From: CAZDVQ01 sp964508975
GTDB taxonomy: Bacteria > Bacteroidota > Bacteroidia > Chitinophagales > Saprospiraceae
Reading direction: 5' to 3'
DNA length: 64,000 nt
Assembly (NCBI GenBank): GCA_964508975.1
Contig: CAZDVQ010000006.1
Coordinates: 1 to 64,000 of the forward strand
Under the pieces are notes generated by a model. The model had not been told where the DNA came from. It was given only the letters and a program-made list of their open reading frames with translations, and did no database searches. Of the stretch, positions 59,352 through 64,000 are shown piece after piece (within the stretch, counting starts at the first letter, position 1; each line of letters opens with the position of its first letter). A program made the translations under genes and the position numbers.

Positions 59352-60110
59352 TTATTCTACTTTCAAACGAATCGGTAAGTTCATCTGCACGTTAACCAGA
59401 CGGCCATTTTGTTTGCCGGGCTCCCAATCGGGCATCGATTTCAGCACGCGGAGGGCCTCTTTAGCGGCGCCAAAACCGGGGTCGCGCACCACTTTAGGGT
59501 TCGTTACCTTACCGTTGGTATCGATGATGAAGCTAACCACAACCAGCACGGAGCCTTCATCGAGGTGGGTGTTCGACATCTTGAAGTTTTTGAGCACGAA
59601 CTCCAGCACTTTTGTATCAGAGCATTGTTTGCGTTGGGTTTCATCTTGGATGTCGGTACAGCCTTTCAGGTAAGGCATTTGCTCCACAAAGGTGTACACA
59701 GGCGGCGGAGTTGGTTTAGTTTCCACCACAGGGTCGGGAACAACTACTTGAGGGCCAACAGGGCCATTGTGTTGTGGTGGGCCTTCGCCGGGCTCGCCGG
59801 TGGTAGCGGGTTGAGGATCTTTTACGGGTTCAGCGGGTTTTTCGATGGGTAATTTTTCAACCGTTTCGATGATGGGGCTGATTACCTTTTTAGCCGGGGC
59901 TGGTTTAGCCTCTAGGGTTTCGATTACCAGTTCAATATTGCTAGATTGAACGGCGTAAGTATCGTCGTAAGGCGCTTGAAATGGTTTCAAGGTGTACGGC
60001 ACGGTGTATTGCAACACGAGGTAGCAAATGCTCAGGGATACCGCGAGGCCAATTTGCAGGCGGGTATTGTAGCCCTCCCGCAGGTCTTTCATTTTTTCAA
60101 CACGAGTCAT
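59352..60110 (-). CDS. TonB-family energy-transducing protein
   Basis: A 252-residue protein that couples the inner-membrane proton gradient to outer-membrane receptors such as the one at 38808. One N-terminal membrane helix (about 20-38), a Pro/Lys/Glu-rich periplasmic linker (about 68-140), and a TonB C-terminal domain (about 165-252) with VLVVVSFIIDTNGKVTNPKVVRDPG. Cysteines near 152 and 164 flank the start of that domain. No exbB/exbD next to it. A clear terminator follows. Confidence 0.88.
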   Translation of the reverse strand: MTRVEKMKDLREGYNTRLQIGLAVSLSICYLVLQYTVPYTLKPFQAPYDDTYAVQSSNIELVIETLEAKPAPAKKVISPIIETVEKLPIEKPAEPVKDPQPATTGEPGEGPPQHNGPVGPQVVVPDPVVETKPTPPPVYTFVEQMPYLKGCTDIQDETQRKQCSDTKVLEFVLKNFKMSNTHLDEGSVLVVVSFIIDTNGKVTNPKVVRDPGFGAAKEALRVLKSMPDWEPGKQNGRLVNVQMNLPIRLKVE

Positions 60111-60541
60111 AGTCCAGGTAATTTAAGGGTTTACAATGCCGCCGTTGCGGTTTGCGTTTGGACTATCGTTTCCGGATTCGATATTTGATTATATAGATGT
60201 AGGCTTTGGCCGCTTTGGTGTGTGCTGCTAAATTTTTTTTATTTTTGGGGCGTTGCGCCGCATGCGCGTCGCCGGCGTGCTCCGGGCTCGCTATTCGCTC
60301 GGTGCTACGCACTGGCCGCTGCACGGCCACCCTGCGCATGCCTAACGCGGGAAACTGCGGCGGTAGCCGCAGTTTTTTAATGATTAATTGTAAATGGTTA
60401 ATTATAAATGACTTATATTGAAAATTTACCCTACCTTACCCGCTCCACTAGGAGCGGTATGTTCATAGAATCAGGGCATTACAGGGTAAGATATTAGAGT
60501 ATTTATGACAAATTTGTCTTAGAAATATAACGCATCGAAAA
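60111..60541. other. Gap with GC-rich element and AT heptamers
   Basis: No gene is seen. 60247-60350 is a subfamily II element, and 60355-60378 the hairpin ACTGCGGCGGTAGCCGCAGT. 60378-60415 is a TGATTAA/TTGTAAA heptamer block, and 60434-60452 a CTCCACTAGGAGCGG palindrome also seen at 3960, 47020 and 48848. Promoters for the flanking genes are not clear. Confidence 0.55.
60247..60350 (+). repeat. GC-rich hairpin element, subfamily II
   Basis: It reads GGGGCGTTGCGCCGCATGCG through CATGCCTAACGC. Same 3' hairpin as 38209-38335. Confidence 0.85.
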
Positions 60542-61189
60542 ATGAATACCAATAAACTAGCATTGCTTTGCACTGTATCATGCATTATGCTGGTATACAG
60601 TGTTTTAATGGCAAACTTTGAACACCAAGCCGATCACAAAATGCCAGATGAATTTGGAGATGAATTGGTGTTTCCAAGAGACCTGAAAAGAATGGACAGT
60701 ATTGGTTCGACGCAATGGTACAGTACTTTTAGAATCATTCCTAGAATTTATGACCTCAAGTTGGTTTTGGTTTATTATAGCTCAAAATATTCTTTATACG
60801 AGCGGGGCTATAGTACAAAGATACTTATAGACAACGAACGGAATGTAATCTATAACTTTTGTGTTCTGCGTTGTTCTCATGGAGACTACTGCAAAATAGG
60901 GCACATATGTGTACTGAATGACAGCTTGATGCCTCAGTACACTTTGGGGAAAAACATAAATTCAGGTATGCTAGAAATAAAAGTATGGGTTTATGATTAT
61001 GCACTATCAGAAGTATTTGTACAAAATTGTGAGCTGGATGATTTTGTTCCTTTTGACTTTGACGACTTACCTTATTCAAGTTTACTTGAACTCACTGACC
61101 TTTTGAGAGAGCAGAATTGTAAGAATACCGGGAATATCCAAGAATACCAAAACTATTTCCTTTACAATCCCTATTGGGGGGAGTTTTGA
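60542..61189 (+). CDS. Uncharacterised protein with N-terminal membrane segment
   Basis: A 215-residue protein. Residues 6-24 (LALLCTVSCIMLVYSVLMA) are hydrophobic, a signal anchor or signal peptide. Several cysteines occur mid-chain (CVLRCSHGDYCKIGHIC), suggesting disulphides or a metal site outside the cell. The rest is acidic with many tyrosines. Not recognised; AT-rich. It stands alone between repeat-filled gaps. Confidence 0.5.
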   Translation: MNTNKLALLCTVSCIMLVYSVLMANFEHQADHKMPDEFGDELVFPRDLKRMDSIGSTQWYSTFRIIPRIYDLKLVLVYYSSKYSLYERGYSTKILIDNERNVIYNFCVLRCSHGDYCKIGHICVLNDSLMPQYTLGKNINSGMLEIKVWVYDYALSEVFVQNCELDDFVPFDFDDLPYSSLLELTDLLREQNCKNTGNIQEYQNYFLYNPYWGEF

Positions 61190-61484
61190 GAGAATTGTTT
61201 ACCGTACTGTTATTATTCATTTAGGACTTACAACAATTCCCTGCCTATCATCAGCACTACCACTTGTGTGATTTTGATGATTCAAGTTACAGACAAACAC
61301 GGGGTATGCCATCACGGAAATCAAATAAATCATAGTTCAGACAAAATTGTAAGGGCGCACCTATGTGCGCGCCCAAGGCTAATGCACGCCAGAACACGGT
61401 GCGGCCTAACATATTAATGTGCTAATTATTTGATGTGCTAATGTGCTGATTATTGATGAGGGTATATAAAAAATATTGCAGTGC

Positions 61485-61522
61485 CGAAATACTACCAACT
61501 ATCAACAACAAACTACCAACTA
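61485..61522 (+). repeat. Heptamer repeat ACCAACT/ATCAACA/ACAAACT
   Basis: ACCAACT-ATCAACA-ACAAACT-ACCAACT at an exact 7-bp period directly before the GC-rich element at 61528. Nearly the same series, ACTAACT-ATCAACA-ACAAACT-ACAAACT, occurs at 63419-63447 before a short GC-rich remnant. Confidence 0.85.
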
Positions 61523-61527
61523 ATTTC

Positions 61528-61638
61528 GGCCTAGCGATGTGGAGGGCGGCCGAAGGCCGTACCGCAGGGGCTTATGCCCCAAGGTATGAGCGACAGCGAA
61601 CCCGCAACGTAGCGCCGCCACGCAGTGGCGGAGGCCCC
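61528..61638 (+). repeat. GC-rich hairpin element, subfamily I
   Basis: It reads GGCCTAGCGATGTGGAGGGCGG through GGCGGAGGCCCC, the reverse of the 15154 and 28287 copies. Hairpins: GCGGCCGAAGGCCGT and CGCCGCCACGCAGTGGCGG. Confidence 0.85.
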
Positions 61639-61732
61639 AAAATGAATAAATGATTATTGGAATAAGCGAGTAAATGATTTTATGTTTGGGGTGTTTTTAC
61701 TGTTGTATTTAACACCCCGCCAACGTACACAA

Positions 61733-62332
61733 TTAATCTACCCGCAAAAAGCTGAAAGCTACATCGCCTTCAAAATAACGGTTGCCCGGGTTGTTGCTCG
61801 ATGGGAAAGTGCCAGCACCACCAATGGCGTAGTCGTCAATCCTGATGTTGCCCGCACGATAAGGGTATTGAACGATACCATCCTCTAGGGTTTTCTGGTA
61901 GCGGTACCACACGTTGGTATTCATAGATATGACATACTTTTTGTTGGCCTGTAGGTTAATGGCCGCAATGTTTTTCTTGATGATGGTGTTGGCCAGCATC
62001 ATGTTGAGCTGCTCGGTGCGGATTAATGCCTGGGTGTCGTAATCCCAGATGCTGACGTTCAAGTTGCCATACACAAAAGGCAGTTTGGCTTCAAACGCGG
62101 TGATTCTACCATTGGCCAATGGCGTGAAAACATAGCCTATTTCCTGGCTCATGCTGGGCTCCCAAAAAAACTCTTGTATGATGGTATTGCTGATTAAGCC
62201 TGCTAGGAAACCATAATAAGGTGTTTCCTCGGCGTATGGCACGATCTCTTCCTCCTCTTTTTTACAGGCGCTGGCCAAGGTGATGATGGCCAATAAAAGC
62301 GTGATGTAGGTATATCGATTGATCAGTTTCAT
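61733..62332 (-). CDS. DUF4082-like lipoprotein
   Basis: A 199-residue lipoprotein with lipobox TLASAC (Cys23) and a KKEEEE stretch after it. The mature part has the DUF4082 pattern (GYVFTPLANGRITAFEAKLP, then VSIWDYDTQALI and YVISMNTN), a beta-sandwich often found in secreted carbohydrate-related proteins; its binding partner is unknown. 46 bp downstream of the EF-Tu-domain-like secreted protein, same strand, so probably cotranscribed. Confidence 0.7.
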   Translation of the reverse strand: MKLINRYTYITLLLAIITLASACKKEEEEIVPYAEETPYYGFLAGLISNTIIQEFFWEPSMSQEIGYVFTPLANGRITAFEAKLPFVYGNLNVSIWDYDTQALIRTEQLNMMLANTIIKKNIAAINLQANKKYVISMNTNVWYRYQKTLEDGIVQYPYRAGNIRIDDYAIGGAGTFPSSNNPGNRYFEGDVAFSFLRVD

Positions 62333-62378
62333 GGTAGGGGTGTTTTTAGTGGAGGGGTAAAAGGTATTTAAGGGCGGT

Positions 62379-63236
62379 TTACTTATCGTAAATTTCTACT
62401 TCTAGGTTTTCAAAGCTGATTTCAATGTTGGCTTTAGGGCATGTACTGCACAAATAATGTTTTGCGGTACAGGTAAAAGTACCAGATATATAGGTTTTTC
62501 CTGCCGTGCTTTGGTAGGCCGTGATGGTGCAAGTGGCAGGCTCGGTAAAGGTTTTGTTGCGGCTGTAGGTAATTTCTTGGCCATTGACCCAGCCGTTGAA
62601 AGTACATTCAAGGGCCTTGGCAGGGTAGGATTTTACCATGTTGGCATCAGTCAGAATATGCAGTTCGACCAGTTCTTCAGGGGTGTTTTTCAAACCCTGG
62701 GCAGGGTTGGTGAAAGTTATCAGGAGGCTTGGCGGCGATTTGGTAACGCCATATGCCTTGGTATAATGGTATACCTTGTGGTAGTTGTAAGGGCGTTCTT
62801 GGCCATTCAGCTTGATGCTGAACTTGGTCTTACTGCTGGATGCTTGTGCCGCAACCGCTGTTCCTGCTGCTACGATGCGGTATTCTTTGGCGTTATGCCC
62901 CAGGGGGAATTTCTTATCGTTATTCACTTTGAGGAAGATAAGCACCTTGTCGCCGGCTTTGGCCTCGGTTAGCGACTGGTAAGCTTTGTCTTCAATGTTG
63001 TACAACAGGGCTTGTACTTTTTCAGTAGGCTGCGCCACTTTAACGATATCAACCGTGGTGTTGACTTTAAGAGTGCCCTGGGTAACTGTGGCGCCGATGT
63101 ATAAATCGTTCAGGTCGTCGCCGGCCATGTAAAAAGTAGGGTCGAGGCTAAGCTCAAACTGGTTGGATGTTTTTTGGGCGTAAGCGAGTTGTGTCAGCAA
63201 CAAGCATAAACTTATTAATGGAGTTATACGGTTCAT
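62379..63236 (-). CDS. Secreted protein with a translation-factor-like beta-barrel domain
   Basis: 285 residues from the ATG at 63236; a clear signal peptide (MNRITPLISLCLLLTQLAYAQ). Residues about 35-115 resemble domain II of EF-Tu-type factors: YIGATVTQGTLKVNTTVDIV, then AKAGDKVLIFLKV, with the usual spacing. The rest is a beta-rich domain with a CTAKHYLCSTC cluster near the end. A secreted copy of this fold is unexpected; it may serve only as a binding barrel. A longer frame to 63287 puts 17 residues before the signal. Partner by position: the DUF4082-like lipoprotein. Confidence 0.6.
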   Translation of the reverse strand: MNRITPLISLCLLLTQLAYAQKTSNQFELSLDPTFYMAGDDLNDLYIGATVTQGTLKVNTTVDIVKVAQPTEKVQALLYNIEDKAYQSLTEAKAGDKVLIFLKVNNDKKFPLGHNAKEYRIVAAGTAVAAQASSSKTKFSIKLNGQERPYNYHKVYHYTKAYGVTKSPPSLLITFTNPAQGLKNTPEELVELHILTDANMVKSYPAKALECTFNGWVNGQEITYSRNKTFTEPATCTITAYQSTAGKTYISGTFTCTAKHYLCSTCPKANIEISFENLEVEIYDK

Positions 63237-63342
63237 AGGGAAAATAGCAATGAAAGGAAGCTCTAAAATATGGAGGCTACCATTCAAAATATTACACTAT
63301 TGAGCCATTTACCAAAATAATGAGCCGTTGACCAAAAGAGGA

Positions 63343-63447
63343 TGTGGGGATTTGGGAATTTGGGGATGTGAGGATTTGGGAATTTGGGGATGTGGGGATT
63401 CTTACAGTACCGATATACTACTAACTATCAACAACAAACTACAAACT
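63343..63447 (+). repeat. Tandem repeat GATTTGGGAATTTGGGGATGTG, then heptamers
   Basis: About two copies of a 24-bp unit (GGATTTGGGAATTTGG core) at 63345-63400, followed by the ACTAACT/ATCAACA heptamer series to 63447 and a 14-bp remnant of a GC-rich element (GGCGGAGGCCCCAA, 63454-63467). A longer haemoglobin frame (63328) that runs through this block is an artefact. Confidence 0.75.
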
Positions 63448-63497
63448 AGAATAGGCGGAGGCCCCAAATCATCCCAAAAAATCATCGAATTATCATG

Positions 63498-63505
63498 TAA
63501 CTTTG
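63498..63505 (+). promoter_or_regulatory. Bacteroidota -7 element (TAACTTTG) for the haemoglobin gene
   Basis: A perfect TAnnTTTG match 17 bp before the ATG at 63523. Confidence 0.65.
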
Positions 63506-63522
63506 AGGTAGAATTATACAAC

Positions 63523-63906
63523 ATGAAATCCGATATAAATACAGAAGCCGATATAAAACGGCTGGTAGATAGCTTTTACGAGAAAGTGTTGGTTGACCCC
63601 CAGATTGGCCATATTTTTACTAACGTGGCCCAACACTTGGAATTGCATATGCCGAAGTTGTATGCCTTTTGGAATTCCGTTATTTTAGGTTCTGGCAGCT
63701 ATAATGGTAACCCCATGCGGGTGCATATTGATTTGCACCAACGTACGCCATTGGAACCGGAGCATTTTCAGAAATGGCTAAAACTCTGGGAATCAACCAT
63801 TCTTGAAATGTTTGAAGGGCCTAAAGCAGCACAAACCATTCAAAAAGCCAAAAATATAGCTGATTTGATGCTGTTTAAAATTAGTGCTTTTGAAGCCAAG
63901 GGCTAA
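63523..63906 (+). CDS. Truncated haemoglobin, group III
   Basis: A 127-residue heme protein. The pattern ADIKRLVDSFYEKVLVDPQIGHIF, then MPKLYAFWNSVILGSGSYNGNPMRVHIDLH and a late FQKWLKLWESTI fits group III (P-type) truncated haemoglobins; the proximal His is likely in MRVHIDLH. Such proteins bind O2 or NO and may detoxify NO. The start at 63523 fits the promoter. Its stop overlaps the stop of the convergent epimerase gene. Confidence 0.88.
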   Translation: MKSDINTEADIKRLVDSFYEKVLVDPQIGHIFTNVAQHLELHMPKLYAFWNSVILGSGSYNGNPMRVHIDLHQRTPLEPEHFQKWLKLWESTILEMFEGPKAAQTIQKAKNIADLMLFKISAFEAKG

Positions 63907-64000
63907 ACCTTTAAATCCCGCAAAGCCTCTACCAAGTTCGGGTGTTTAAATTGGAAACCTGCATCCATGATTTTTTGGGCGCTGGGCCTACTGCCGTGCA
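63903..64000 (-). CDS. SDR-type NAD(P) epimerase, C-terminal end only
   Basis: Partial gene entering from the right. The last 31 residues, SRPSAQKIMDAGFQFKHPNLVEALRDLKV, match the C-terminal DUF1731 tail of the TIGR01777 family (YfcH-like sugar-nucleotide epimerases). The stop (CTA on +) is at 63903-63905, overlapping the haemoglobin stop. The NAD-binding domain lies beyond the window. Confidence 0.75.
   Translation of the reverse strand, partial: HGSRPSAQKIMDAGFQFKHPNLVEALRDLKV

Larger units (their letters stand above)
61190..61732. other. Gap with palindrome, heptamers and GC-rich element
   Basis: No gene is seen. 61348-61372 is a GGGCGCACC palindrome, 61413-61455 has AT repeats around TGTGCTAATTATT, 61485-61522 is an ACCAACT/ATCAACA heptamer block, 61528-61638 a subfamily I element and 61640-61680 AAATGATT-type repeats. 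Confidence 0.6.

Noticed and set aside
63328..63522. Longer start for the haemoglobin gene
   Set aside because: The extension is encoded by tandem repeats and lies upstream of the -7 element.

Overview
The window looks like a chromosome segment of an environmental Bacteroidota, probably of the Chitinophagia/Sphingobacteriia/Saprospiria kind. The signs are promoters of the Bacteroidota type (TAnnTTTG about 15-45 bp before start codons) with little Shine-Dalgarno, lineage families such as GLPGLI, TIGR03643, DUF2795, DUF4249 beside a carboxypeptidase-regulatory TonB receptor, LytS/LytTR pairs, and a giant SprB-repeat surface protein. There is no rRNA, no CRISPR array and no recognisable transposase or integrase; the one tRNA is tRNA-Thr(CGU) at 34558-34630. 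All assignments come from reading the sequence; no database search was possible.

Layout. 1-5 kb: repeat remnants, a beta-barrel protein, rsmG, a GLPGLI-like protein and two tandem paralogues. 5-15 kb: a tight seven-gene run on + (ftsE, a GH13 lipoprotein, glycosyltransferase, SGNH hydrolase, glycosyltransferase, propeller histidine kinase, LytTR regulator), nearly every junction overlapping or within 12 bp. 15.6-23 kb: uvrB and small conserved genes around a 1296-residue TraB/GumN-type protein. 23-28 kb: a 1616-residue secreted protein with a 300-residue glycine-rich block. 28.5-43.5 kb: mostly housekeeping and envelope genes (NlpC/P60-like lipoprotein, HDAC-like and phosphatidylcholine-synthase-like divergent pair, methyltransferase, GT4, CNNM/CorC protein, TonB receptor with DUF4249 lipoprotein and a LytTR/LytS pair). 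44-56 kb: an AT-rich accessory island, all genes on -, carrying a Fic toxin with VbhA-like antitoxin, a RhuM-Fic protein, a macro-domain protein, two GNAT/GT2 genes and four proteins with a HEPN-type RX4H motif. One of these is translationally coupled to a P-loop ATPase with a zinc ribbon. 56-64 kb: an E2 dehydrogenase subunit, GNAT, TonB, secreted proteins, truncated haemoglobin and the end of an SDR epimerase.

The most unusual content is not coding. About seventeen copies of a GC-rich, hairpin-rich 75-130 bp element (three subfamilies) lie in the gaps, often bordered by degenerate tandem repeats of 7-8 bp whose unit sequence differs from site to site but whose period is constant. One copy lies inside the signal-peptide region of the histidine kinase gene. 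Other gaps hold long inverted repeats (162 bp, about 195 bp, about 222 bp) that look like non-autonomous mobile elements, and two nearly identical direct repeats flank the macro-domain gene in the island.

The best candidate for an undescribed system is the HEPN plus ATPase pair (53415-55951), in an island rich in other putative toxin and defence genes.
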